Positions 43,462-52,505 of a DNA stretch of 64,000 nucleotides are shown in pieces. Source of the DNA: Kluyvera ascorbata_C (GTDB lineage Bacteria > Pseudomonadota > Gammaproteobacteria > Enterobacterales > Enterobacteriaceae); the NCBI RefSeq assembly GCF_044197065.1, contig NZ_JBIQOI010000004.1, forward strand, positions 259,425 to 323,424, written 5' to 3'. A program made the position numbers and the translations under genes. Within the stretch, counting starts at the first letter, position 1, and each line of letters begins with the position of its first letter. The notes under the pieces were generated by a model that was not told the origin of the DNA, made no database searches, and saw nothing but the letters and a program-made list of their open reading frames with translations.

Positions 43462-44505
43462 CTACTCTTCGCTAAACAAGTCGCCGCCGTGCATGTCGAT
43501 CATTTCCAGCGCCTTGCCGCCGCCACGCGCTACGCAGGTCAGCGGATCTTCAGCAACGACAACTGGAATACCGGTTTCTTCCATTAACAGGCGGTCAAGG
43601 TTGCGCAGCAGCGCGCCACCACCGGTCAGAACCATACCGCGCTCGGAGATGTCGGAAGCCAGTTCTGGCGGGCACTGTTCCAGTGCAACCATCACTGCGC
43701 TCACGATGCCCGTCAGAGGCTCCTGCAGCGCTTCGAGAATTTCGTTAGAGTTCAGCGTAAAGCCACGCGGAACACCTTCTGCCAGGTTACGGCCACGCAC
43801 TTCGATTTCACGCACTTCGTCGCCCGGGTAAGCGGAGCCGATTTCGTGCTTGATACGTTCTGCGGTTGCTTCACCAATCAGAGAACCGTAGTTACGGCGA
43901 ACATAATTGATAATCGCTTCATCGAAGCGGTCGCCGCCGATACGTACGGAAGAGGAGTAAACCACACCGTTCAGGGAGATAACGGCCACTTCAGTGGTAC
44001 CACCGCCGATATCCACAACCATGGAGCCTGTTGCTTCAGAAACCGGCAGGCCGGCGCCAATTGCAGCAGCCATTGGCTCTTCAATCAGGAACACTTCACG
44101 GGCGCCAGCGCCCTGAGCAGATTCACGGATCGCACGGCGTTCAACCTGAGTTGCGCCAACCGGTACACACACCAGTACGCGCGGGCTTGGGCGCATAAAG
44201 CTGTTGCTGTGAACCTGTTTGATGAAGTGCTGGAGCATTTTTTCGGTGACGAAGAAGTCAGCGATTACGCCATCTTTCATCGGGCGAATCGCCGCGATGT
44301 TACCTGGCGTACGGCCCAGCATCTGTTTTGCGTCATGACCTACAGCGGCCACACTTTTCGGTGAACCGGCACGATCCTGACGAATGGCGACCACGGAAGG
44401 CTCATTCAATACGATGCCTTGTCCTTTTACGTAAATCAGGGTATTCGCGGTACCCAGGTCAATGGACAGGTCATTGGAAAACATGCCACGAAATTTTTTC
44501 AACAT
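43462..44505 (-). CDS. mreB: actin-like rod shape protein MreB
   Basis: 347-residue bacterial actin. Amphipathic N-terminus [11 protein letters not shown] for membrane binding, phosphate-1 loop [28 protein letters not shown], and adenosine-site [12 protein letters not shown]. First gene of mreBCD; identical in length to E. coli. Confidence 0.98.
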
Positions 44506-44811
44506 ACTAAGGGATAATCCTGAAAGCTGGGGCGGAAAAATAAAATCCGCTTACTTTACCAACCACACGCAGCAGCGACAAGGCGCAAAAATCATCTGCA
44601 ACGGTGAAAATTAGTGCAGTTCGTTACCTCTGTTACAAATCCAACCTGAGTCCTTCAGTGCAGGAATACTCACTGCCGCTCCATCCTGGATTTGTCCCTG
44701 TCAAAGGTCGACACATGCATGTGTGCGTCTTTTTTCCCGGCGAGCAGACATGCACACTCCCGAAAAAAACCGCGCGCGTTATTCTACGTGATAAACACGT
44801 TAAACAGCAGG
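44506..44811 (-). promoter_or_regulatory. mreB upstream region
   Basis: About 300 bp between csrD and mreB, both minus. It must hold the mre promoters, but I cannot place them with confidence. A perfect 14-bp palindrome ACACATGCATGTGT lies at 44711-44724. Confidence 0.4.
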
Positions 44812-46752
44812 TCAAACCGAATATCTTTGCGAATATTTTTTCACATTTGAGTCAAGTGGCTGGGAAGCAGCAAAAAAATCACCCTGACCGCCGAAAACTC
44901 CGCATTTGGTCAACTCTTGCCACTCGCCCCGGCTGCGGACTCCGGCGGCGAAAACCTGAATCGACGTACCCTTACAGGCTTCAACCAGACTTTGCACCAA
45001 CAGCTGATTCTGACTGCGTTTTTCAATATTGCGCACCAGTACCGGATCGAGCTTAATCAGCTCAACCTCAAGCTGCTTAATCCAGGTGGTACTGACTAAG
45101 GCTAAACCTGCCTGCGTTACCGCAACCCGAACGCCTAATGCATGAATTAAACGAACGACTGGCTGTAAACGCGTCATATGTTGACAGACATCTACCTCTG
45201 CAAGTTCAAAAATAATCCGTCGACGTTGAGATTTTTCGCACTGCATCAATGTATCACGCAGCCAGCGCTGGAATCGCGGGCGAATAAGCGACTCAACCGT
45301 CACCTGAATCGCCAGGTTTTCCTCTGGCCAGAAACCAAGGAATGGGATCAGGCGAGTAATCTGCTGGCGGTCATATTCTTCGCCAAGGCCAAACTCCAGC
45401 ACCATCGGCATATATTCCGCGGCGATAACCTCTTCTTTACCGTCAAAAATACGGCACATCAGTTCACGGTGATGAACGCTGCCGTCGAGGTTGACCGCCG
45501 GTTTTTGGTAAAGGCGCGGGCCGCCGCGGCTGAGCATCTGCTCAATCAGGGTGCGCCAGCGGACGTTCCCGCGCCCTTTCTCCGGCAGCGAGTCATCGTA
45601 AATCGCCCAACTGTTACTGCCCTGTAGCACCGCATTGCGTACCGCCGCCTCAGCGTGCTCCATGACCTGCTCGGTGGTCTGCCCGCCGCGCCAGGCGCAA
45701 ATGCCGATGTGCATCATGTCATCACGGTCGAGGATTTTCGCCAGCGGGAGTCCATCAATGGCTTTGAGCAGTTGCCCGGCGATGCTGTCGGCTTCTTTTA
45801 AGGTGCGATGCGGTAGCAGGACGGTAAAGTCGCTGCGGCGATAGCGCGCCAGCAACGCTCCGGGGTAACGCATAATAAAGGTGGAAAGCAGATTGATGAG
45901 CGTAAAGACATGTTCTTCCGCCGCGGCCCGGCCCCAGTTGTCGCGCAGGAAGTCAAAGTCCGGCAGGCGGATCATCATCACAATGCCGTGCGACCCCACG
46001 TTTTCCTGATCGTCGAGCAGCGTCGCAAGCTGGTTATCAAAGAACAGTCGGTTACTCAGCCCGGTTTTCGAGTCCTGAGCCGCGTAGGAGCGAATCAGCG
46101 TATCCAGTCGGCTACGCTGTTCTCCGGCAAACTGGATCTCAGAGAGCAACATATCCAGCGCCGAACTGGTGCGGGCGGGCCATTCATGGATATTACCTTT
46201 GGCTTTCGGCCCGCGCTCGCCGTTAAGAATACGAATAGAGCGCAGCTCCAGCAGTTCTTCCCCCGCCAGCTGTCGACGCAGCCAGCGCACGGCGATAAAC
46301 ACCACCAGCACCATAAAGGCAATGGTAATGGTCAGCGGCGCGGTGGTCATCAACGAGCGGAAATAGTTAGCCATCGGGTCCTGATAGACCAGATGAATCT
46401 TCATGCCGGGATGTTTCAGTGACGAGACTTCCATCTCGCGGTACTGATAGTGGCTACCTACCGGCAGATAGCTGCTGGTACGGCTATGCTGGAGCAGCGT
46501 TTTTCCATTCTGCGTGAAATCGATACGGACGATATCAAGCGGCACCATGATTTCATCAAGCTGATCGTCGAGCTTGTCGAACGGCGTGTTAACCAGGCGG
46601 TTATCCAATACCGTTGCCACGGCCTGCACACGACTGGCTATCTTGTACTGTATGCCGTTATAAAAACTCAGTGAGGAGCCAATTAACGTCACAAAGATGG
46701 TAAGCCCGGTTAAGAGCGTAAAAAAGGCTGAGAACTTCGTCGTTAATCGCAT
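44812..46752 (-). CDS. csrD: regulator of CsrB/CsrC decay CsrD
   Basis: 646-residue membrane protein with degenerate GGDEF and EAL domains. Two N-terminal hydrophobic helices bracket a periplasmic region (residues about 10-155), then a HAMP-like part, the GGDEF-like domain with YRRSDFTVLL in place of GGDEF, and the EAL-like domain with HRELMCRIFDG in place of EAL. Without enzyme motifs it directs RNase E to the CsrB/CsrC RNAs. E. coli length. Confidence 0.96.
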   Translation of the reverse strand: MRLTTKFSAFFTLLTGLTIFVTLIGSSLSFYNGIQYKIASRVQAVATVLDNRLVNTPFDKLDDQLDEIMVPLDIVRIDFTQNGKTLLQHSRTSSYLPVGSHYQYREMEVSSLKHPGMKIHLVYQDPMANYFRSLMTTAPLTITIAFMVLVVFIAVRWLRRQLAGEELLELRSIRILNGERGPKAKGNIHEWPARTSSALDMLLSEIQFAGEQRSRLDTLIRSYAAQDSKTGLSNRLFFDNQLATLLDDQENVGSHGIVMMIRLPDFDFLRDNWGRAAAEEHVFTLINLLSTFIMRYPGALLARYRRSDFTVLLPHRTLKEADSIAGQLLKAIDGLPLAKILDRDDMMHIGICAWRGGQTTEQVMEHAEAAVRNAVLQGSNSWAIYDDSLPEKGRGNVRWRTLIEQMLSRGGPRLYQKPAVNLDGSVHHRELMCRIFDGKEEVIAAEYMPMVLEFGLGEEYDRQQITRLIPFLGFWPEENLAIQVTVESLIRPRFQRWLRDTLMQCEKSQRRRIIFELAEVDVCQHMTRLQPVVRLIHALGVRVAVTQAGLALVSTTWIKQLEVELIKLDPVLVRNIEKRSQNQLLVQSLVEACKGTSIQVFAAGVRSRGEWQELTKCGVFGGQGDFFAASQPLDSNVKKYSQRYSV

Positions 46753-46972
46753 CCCTGTGTTAACTCCGTGGGTTAATCATCCCCGACAGAGAGCCGGGCG
46801 CCTGTGTCCGTACATTACTATCAGAAGTAAGCACTAACATATCAAACCAGGTCGGCATACTACCAAACCTGGCGGATCTGGCAATTTATTGCGCCAAATC
46901 GCCAACAAATAATGATAAACGAGTATAGTCCCCGGTAAATTTTTTCACTATCAGTCCATGTAAGGAAGGGTT

Positions 46973-47947
46973 ATGCAGGCACTCATCTTAGAACAGCAGG
47001 ATGGTAAAACTATCGCCGCAGTGAAGACCGTTGACGACAGTCTGCTGCCGCCAGGTAACGTCACTGTCGATATCCAGTGGTCCAGCCTGAACTATAAAGA
47101 CGCACTCGCTATCACCGGAAAAGGGAAAATCATCCGTAACTTCCCGATGGTGCCAGGCATCGACTTTGCCGGGACGGTTCACGCCAGCGATGACGCGCGC
47201 TTTGCACCGGGCCAGCAGGTGCTGCTGACCGGCTGGGGCGTGGGCGAAAACCATTGGGGCGGCCTGTCCGAGCGCGCGCGCGTCAACGGCGACTGGCTGG
47301 TACCGCTGCCCGCAGGCCTGGATGGACGCAAAGCGATGATCATCGGCACCGCGGGCTTCACCGCGATGCTGTGCGTGATGGCATTGGAAGATGCGGGCGT
47401 GCGCCCTGAAGAGGGTGAAATCGTGGTGACGGGCGCCAGCGGCGGCGTCGGCAGTACCGCTATCGCCCTGCTGCATAAGCTGGGCTATCAGGTAGCGGCG
47501 GTGTCCGGTCGCGAAAGCACCCATAGCTACCTTCGCGCGCTGGGGGCAAACCGTATTCTGGGTCGCGATGAGTTCGCGGAAACCCGTCCGCTGGAAAAAC
47601 AGATCTGGGCCGGTGCGGTCGATACCGTTGGCGATAAAGTGCTGGCCAAAGTGCTGGCGCAGATGAACTACGGCGGTTGTGTCGCGGCCTGTGGCCTGGC
47701 CGGTGGCTTTGCGCTGCCTACCACCGTGATGCCGTTCATCCTGCGTAACGTTCGTCTACAAGGCGTGGATTCAGTGATGACACCAGCGGCACGCCGCGCA
47801 CAAGCATGGAAACGTCTGGTTACCGATTTACCAGAATCCTTCTTCGCGCAGAGCGCAACGGAGATAAACCTTTCTCAAGCGCCTGAATTTGCAGATAAAA
47901 TTATCAGTAATCAGATTCAGGGTCGCACCCTGGTGAAAATCGACTAA
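46973..47947 (+). CDS. acuI: acrylyl-CoA reductase (NADPH) AcuI
   Basis: 324-residue medium-chain dehydrogenase/quinone reductase family protein (YhdH), E. coli length. N-terminal GroES-like part (SSLNYKDALAITGKGKI), and NADPH fold with VTGASGGVGSTAIALLHKLGY. Reduces toxic acrylyl-CoA to propionyl-CoA. RBS AGGAAGGG. Divergent from csrD. Confidence 0.96.
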   Translation: MQALILEQQDGKTIAAVKTVDDSLLPPGNVTVDIQWSSLNYKDALAITGKGKIIRNFPMVPGIDFAGTVHASDDARFAPGQQVLLTGWGVGENHWGGLSERARVNGDWLVPLPAGLDGRKAMIIGTAGFTAMLCVMALEDAGVRPEEGEIVVTGASGGVGSTAIALLHKLGYQVAAVSGRESTHSYLRALGANRILGRDEFAETRPLEKQIWAGAVDTVGDKVLAKVLAQMNYGGCVAACGLAGGFALPTTVMPFILRNVRLQGVDSVMTPAARRAQAWKRLVTDLPESFFAQSATEINLSQAPEFADKIISNQIQGRTLVKID

Positions 47948-48023
47948 GCACTTATTTTTCAAGGCGCACTCGCGTTAATTTGACTCCTCCGCCATGCTTA
48001 ACAAAAGCCTGCCGGAGGAAGTC

Positions 48024-49022
48024 ATGAAATCCCGTAAATTAACTGAAGCAGACGTCACCGCCGAGTCTGTTTTTATGCTTCAGCGCCGCCAGGTGCTGAA
48101 GATGCTTGGTATCAGCACCGCTGCCGCCTCACTTCCACTGCACGCCTCCAGTCTGACGGACTGGTTCAAAGGTAACGACCGCCCGCCAGCCCCGGCAGGA
48201 AAACCGCTGACGTTCAGCAAGCCAGATGAATGGCAGAGCACACTGACGCTGACACCAGAAAATAAAGTCACCGGCTATAACAACTTCTATGAATTCGGCC
48301 TCGATAAAGCCGACCCCGCCGCTAACGCCGGGAGCCTCCCCATAGATCCATGGAAGCTCACCATTGGCGGTGAAGTCGCAAAACCGCTAACGCTCGATCA
48401 TGACGATTTAACCAAACGCTTCCCGCTGGAACAGCGTATCTATCGTATGCGCTGCGTTGAGGCCTGGTCGATGGTGGTGCCGTGGATTGGTTTCCCACTG
48501 CATAAACTGCTGGCCGCCGTTGAGCCCACCAGCAACGCGAAGTATGTAGCATTTAAAACGCTCTACTCCCCTGAGCACATGCCTGGGCAGAAAGACCGGT
48601 TTATCGGCGGTGGTCTTGCTTATCCTTATATAGAAGGATTGCGCCTGGACGAAGCCATGAATCCGCTCACGCTACTCACCGTCGGCGTTTATGGTAAAGC
48701 GTTACCGCCGCAAAACGGCGCGCCGATCCGCCTGACGGTGCCGTGGAAATACGGCTTTAAGGGGATAAAATCCATCGTCAGCATTATGCTGACCCGCGAG
48801 CGCCCGGACTCCACATGGAACCTGGCCGCACCGGACGAATATGGTTTTTTTGCCAACGTGAACCCGCATGTCGATCATCCGCGCTGGTCTCAGGCGACGG
48901 AGCGTTTTATCGGTTCCGGCGGTATTCTCGACGTGCAGCGCCAACCGACGCTGCTGTTTAACGGCTATGCCAATGAAGTGGCTTCGCTTTATCGTGGAAT
49001 GAATTTGCGGGAGAATTTTTAA
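48024..49022 (+). CDS. msrP: periplasmic methionine sulfoxide reductase catalytic subunit MsrP
   Basis: 332-residue molybdopterin enzyme (YedY). Twin-arginine signal (QRRQVLKMLG with hydrophobic stretch), Mo-ligating Cys144 in RMRCVEAWSMV, and the conserved VPWKYGFKGIKS. Repairs oxidised methionine in envelope proteins using electrons from MsrQ. The ATG at 48024 has GGAGGAA upstream; the longer in-frame start lacks one. In E. coli K-12 msrPQ is elsewhere; here it sits beside aroQ, as in Salmonella and Klebsiella (from memory). Confidence 0.96.
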   Translation: MKSRKLTEADVTAESVFMLQRRQVLKMLGISTAAASLPLHASSLTDWFKGNDRPPAPAGKPLTFSKPDEWQSTLTLTPENKVTGYNNFYEFGLDKADPAANAGSLPIDPWKLTIGGEVAKPLTLDHDDLTKRFPLEQRIYRMRCVEAWSMVVPWIGFPLHKLLAAVEPTSNAKYVAFKTLYSPEHMPGQKDRFIGGGLAYPYIEGLRLDEAMNPLTLLTVGVYGKALPPQNGAPIRLTVPWKYGFKGIKSIVSIMLTRERPDSTWNLAAPDEYGFFANVNPHVDHPRWSQATERFIGSGGILDVQRQPTLLFNGYANEVASLYRGMNLRENF

Positions 49023-49621
49023 TGCGTTTAACGGCTAAACAGGTCACCTGGCTGAAGGTTTTCCTGCATCTTGCGGCCTTTTTGCCGTTTGTCTGGCTGT
49101 TCTGGGCCGTTTCTCAGGGGCTACTCAGCGCCGACCCGGTGAAGGATATTCAACATTTTACCGGTAGGATGGCTCTGAAATTACTGCTGGCGACCTTGTT
49201 GGTCGCCCCGCTGGCGCGCTACGCTAAACAACCGCTGCTGATTCGCACCCGTCGCCTGCTGGGATTATGGTGCTTTGCATGGGCCACCATCCATCTCACC
49301 AGCTACAGCGTTCTGGAGCTGGGTATCCGGAATTTGTCGCTATTAGGGCAGGAGATCGCCACACGTCCTTATCTTCTGCTGGGATTTGCCTGCTGGCTGA
49401 TTTTATTGGCCCTGGCGGTGACATCTACCCAGGCAATGCAGCGAAAATTGGGCCGACGCTGGCAGCTTTTGCATAACTTCGTCTATCTTGTCGCGATCCT
49501 CGCACCGATACATTTCCTGTGGTCGGTAAAGATTATCTCACCACAACCGGTTATCTACGCAGCCATCGCGATCGTGCTTTTAGCCTGCCGTTATAAGAAG
49601 TTTCGCCAGTGGTGGCGCTAG
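49022..49621 (+). CDS. msrQ: heme-binding membrane subunit MsrQ
   Basis: 199-residue integral membrane protein (YedZ, ferric-reductase-like domain) with about six hydrophobic helices and conserved heme-ligand histidines (for example WATIHLTSYSVLELG and LHNFVYLVAILAPIHFLW). Passes quinone-derived electrons to MsrP. Start overlaps the msrP stop (TAATG). Confidence 0.96.
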   Translation: MRLTAKQVTWLKVFLHLAAFLPFVWLFWAVSQGLLSADPVKDIQHFTGRMALKLLLATLLVAPLARYAKQPLLIRTRRLLGLWCFAWATIHLTSYSVLELGIRNLSLLGQEIATRPYLLLGFACWLILLALAVTSTQAMQRKLGRRWQLLHNFVYLVAILAPIHFLWSVKIISPQPVIYAAIAIVLLACRYKKFRQWWR

Positions 49622-49739
49622 TTTCGTGAGATGTGCGGTTTACCGCAATTCTCTTATAGTCAGACGTTCTTTACACGATAGCAGTTGATAATCTTCCCTG
49701 ATAAGACCAGTATTTAGCTGCCAAATGCTACGAAATAGT

Positions 49740-49745
49740 TATAAT
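49740..49745 (+). promoter_or_regulatory. -10 element upstream of aroQ-accBC
   Basis: TATAAT followed by GTGCG, about 110 bp before aroQ. No convincing -35 at 17 bp. Probably drives aroQ and reads into accBC. Confidence 0.5.
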
Positions 49746-49855
49746 GTGCGACCTTGGTTTTCCCGACCGGGTTTTTACCCCCCCGAAAGGGTGACAATCG
49801 CGCATCGAAGGTATATTTTGTTTTTTACCCGAGAATTGCAGGAGATAGCAGCACA

Positions 49856-50308
49856 ATGACTGACAAGTTTCGCATTTTGCTTTTGAACGGTCCGAACCTG
49901 AATATGTTAGGCACCCGTGAGCCAGAGAAGTACGGCACGCTGACGCTTTCCCAGATCGTAAGCCGCTTAACCGCGGAAGCTGAAACCCTGAACGTCACGC
50001 TCGACAGCCTGCAATCCAACGCCGAGTACGTCCTCATCGACCGTATTCATCAGGCTAAAGACAATATTGACTATATCCTGATTAATCCGGCCGCGTTCAC
50101 GCACACGAGCGTTGCCCTTCGCGATGCGTTGCTGGCGGTGAGTATCCCGTTTATCGAGATCCACCTGAGCAACGTCCATGCGCGCGAACCATTCCGCCAT
50201 CACTCGTATCTGTCTGATATCGCTTCTGGCGTTATCTGCGGACTCGGGGCTGACGGCTATTCATACGCTTTACAGACGGCGGTAAAACGCCTGTCACAAT
50301 CAAACTAA
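49856..50308 (+). CDS. aroQ: type II 3-dehydroquinate dehydratase
   Basis: 150-residue dodecameric dehydratase of the shikimate pathway. Motifs: LLNGPNLNMLGTREPEKYG at the N-terminus with the catalytic Tyr, SNAEYVLIDRIHQA, INPAAFTHTSVALRDAL, and IEIHLSNVHAREPFR with the catalytic His region. The ATG at 49856 follows AGGAGA; longer in-frame starts add unconserved residues. E. coli K-12 uses the unrelated AroD instead. 22 bp before accB. Confidence 0.96.
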   Translation: MTDKFRILLLNGPNLNMLGTREPEKYGTLTLSQIVSRLTAEAETLNVTLDSLQSNAEYVLIDRIHQAKDNIDYILINPAAFTHTSVALRDALLAVSIPFIEIHLSNVHAREPFRHHSYLSDIASGVICGLGADGYSYALQTAVKRLSQSN

Positions 50309-50330
50309 ACAAAGAGTACGGAACCCACTC

Positions 50331-50792
50331 ATGGATATTCGTAAGATTAAAAAACTGATCGAGCTGGTCGAAGAGTCTGGCATCAACGAACTGGAAATTT
50401 CTGAAGGTGAAGAGTCAGTGCGCATCAGCCGCTCTGCTCCGAACACCGGTATGCCAGTGATGCAACAGGCCTACGCAGCGCCTGTCATGCAAGCGCAAGC
50501 ACCTGTTGCAGCAGCCGCACCAGCTGCAGTTGAAGCTCCGGCTAAAGCTGAAATCAGTGGTCACATCGTACGTTCCCCGATGGTTGGTACTTTCTATCGC
50601 ACCCCAGGCCCGGACGCGAAAGCATTCGTGGAAGTTGGTCAGAAAGTAAACGTAGGCGATACCCTGTGCATCGTTGAAGCGATGAAAATGATGAACCAGA
50701 TCGAAGCTGACAAAGCAGGGACTGTGAAAGCAATCCTGGTAGAAAGCGGTCAGCCAGTTGAATTTGACGAGCCTCTGGTCGTCATCGAGTAA
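50331..50792 (+). CDS. accB: biotin carboxyl carrier protein of acetyl-CoA carboxylase
   Basis: 153-residue BCCP. N-terminal dimerisation helix (DIRKIKKLIELVEESGINELE), Ala/Pro linker (residues about 50-75), and biotinyl domain with VEAMKMMNQI where Lys119 is biotinylated; the thumb is present. First of accBC. BCCP also represses the operon in E. coli. Confidence 0.98.
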   Translation: MDIRKIKKLIELVEESGINELEISEGEESVRISRSAPNTGMPVMQQAYAAPVMQAQAPVAAAAPAAVEAPAKAEISGHIVRSPMVGTFYRTPGPDAKAFVEVGQKVNVGDTLCIVEAMKMMNQIEADKAGTVKAILVESGQPVEFDEPLVVIE

Positions 50793-50802
50793 CGAGGCGA
50801 AG

Positions 50803-52152
50803 ATGCTGGATAAAATTGTCATCGCCAACCGCGGCGAGATTGCACTGCGTATTCTTCGTGCCTGTAAAGAACTGGGCATCAAGACCGTGGCTGTGCACTC
50901 CACTGCGGACCGCGATTTAAAACACGTACTGCTGGCGGATGAAACGGTCTGTATTGGCCCGGCTCAGTCCGTAAAAAGCTATCTGAACATCCCGGCTATT
51001 ATCAGCGCTGCTGAGATCACCGGGGCTGTTGCGATTCACCCAGGCTATGGCTTCCTCTCTGAGAACGCCAACTTTGCCGAGCAGGTTGAACGTTCCGGCT
51101 TTATCTTCATCGGCCCGAAAGCCGACACCATTCGCCTGATGGGCGACAAAGTGTCCGCGATCACCGCCATGAAGAAAGCGGGCGTACCAACCGTTCCTGG
51201 CTCTGACGGCCCGCTGGGCGAAGATATGGACGTTAACCGCGCGCATGCTAAACGCATCGGCTACCCGGTTATCATCAAAGCCTCCGGCGGCGGCGGCGGT
51301 CGCGGTATGCGCGTTGTGCGCAACGACGCAGACCTGGCGCAGTCTATTGCCATGACCAAAGCGGAAGCCAAAGCGGCTTTCAGCAACGACATGGTTTACA
51401 TGGAAAAATACCTGGAAAATCCTCGCCACGTCGAGATTCAGGTACTGGCTGACGGTCAGGGCAACGCTATCTATCTGGCTGAACGTGACTGCTCCATGCA
51501 GCGTCGTCACCAGAAAGTTGTCGAAGAAGCACCAGCGCCGGGTATTACCCCGGAACTTCGTCGCTACATCGGCGAACGCTGCGCGAAAGCGTGCGTGGAT
51601 ATCGGCTACCGTGGCGCAGGTACTTTCGAGTTCCTGTTCGAAAACGGCGAGTTCTATTTCATCGAAATGAACACCCGTATCCAGGTAGAGCACCCGGTTA
51701 CCGAGATGATCACCGGCGTTGACCTTATCAAAGAGCAGCTGCGTATCGCTGCCGGTCAGCCGCTGTCCATCAAGCAAGAAGAAGTCCATGTCCGTGGCCA
51801 TGCGGTAGAATGCCGTATCAACGCCGAAGACCCAGACACCTTCCTGCCAAGCCCGGGTAAAATTACCCGCTTCCACGCGCCGGGCGGCTTTGGCGTTCGT
51901 TGGGAATCTCATATTTACGCTGGCTACACCGTACCACCGTACTATGACTCAATGATCGGCAAACTCATCTGTTACGGTGAGACCCGTGACGTGGCAATTG
52001 CTCGCATGAAGAACGCGCTGCAGGAACTGATCATCGACGGTATCAAAACCAACGTTGATCTGCAGATGCGTATCATGGCCGACGAGAACTTCCAGCATGG
52101 TGGTACCAACATCCACTACCTGGAGAAAAAACTCGGATTACAGGAAAAATAA
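50803..52152 (+). CDS. accC: biotin carboxylase subunit of acetyl-CoA carboxylase
   Basis: 449-residue ATP-grasp biotin carboxylase, exact E. coli length. MLDKIVIANRGEIALRILRA, the Gly-rich ATP lid KASGGGGGRGMR, MEKYLENPRHVEIQVLAD, EMNTRIQVEHPVTE, and Arg-containing NTRIQVEH catalytic loop. The ATG at 50803 follows GAGGCG, 10 bp after accB. Confidence 0.98.
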   Translation: MLDKIVIANRGEIALRILRACKELGIKTVAVHSTADRDLKHVLLADETVCIGPAQSVKSYLNIPAIISAAEITGAVAIHPGYGFLSENANFAEQVERSGFIFIGPKADTIRLMGDKVSAITAMKKAGVPTVPGSDGPLGEDMDVNRAHAKRIGYPVIIKASGGGGGRGMRVVRNDADLAQSIAMTKAEAKAAFSNDMVYMEKYLENPRHVEIQVLADGQGNAIYLAERDCSMQRRHQKVVEEAPAPGITPELRRYIGERCAKACVDIGYRGAGTFEFLFENGEFYFIEMNTRIQVEHPVTEMITGVDLIKEQLRIAAGQPLSIKQEEVHVRGHAVECRINAEDPDTFLPSPGKITRFHAPGGFGVRWESHIYAGYTVPPYYDSMIGKLICYGETRDVAIARMKNALQELIIDGIKTNVDLQMRIMADENFQHGGTNIHYLEKKLGLQEK

Positions 52153-52169
52153 TCCTGTTATCGCAGCAA

Positions 52170-52196
52170 AAGGCCGGATTTCCCGGCCTTTTTTCT
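52170..52196 (+). terminator. terminator of accBC
   Basis: 8-bp stem AAGGCCGG/CCGGCCTT with 5-nt loop and T6. Confidence 0.9.
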
Positions 52197-52262
52197 TTTT
52201 CTCTCCCCTCATCTTTTCCTTGCGGTACAATCCCCGCTTTCTTCATCCACAAGGGACAAAAA

Positions 52263-52505
52263 ATGGACAGGCGTTTTGTTCAGGCCCATAAAGAGGCGCG
52301 CTGGGCGCTTTGGCTAACCCTTCTCTATCTTGCTGCGTGGTTAGCGTGTGCTTACTTACCTGACTCCACGCAGGGTATCACAGGTCTACCGCACTGGTTT
52401 GAAATGGCCTGCCTGCTGATGCCGCTGATTTTTATTTTGCTGTGCTGGCTGATGGTCCGCTTTGTCTTCCGCGACATCCCGCTGGAGGATAAAGATGCAA
52501 ACTGA
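52263..52505 (+). CDS. yhdT: inner membrane protein YhdT (DUF997)
   Basis: 80-residue protein with two transmembrane helices (WALWLTLLYLAAWLACAYL and WFEMACLLMPLIFILLCWLMV), same length as E. coli. Always precedes panF; its end overlaps the panF start by 11 bp, suggesting a coupled accessory role. Confidence 0.95.
   Translation: MDRRFVQAHKEARWALWLTLLYLAAWLACAYLPDSTQGITGLPHWFEMACLLMPLIFILLCWLMVRFVFRDIPLEDKDAN

Noticed and set aside
50917..51912. Long open frame on the minus strand opposite accC (331 codons)
   Set aside because: It is a by-product of codon bias on the opposite strand; accC is certain and the antisense product has no family features.
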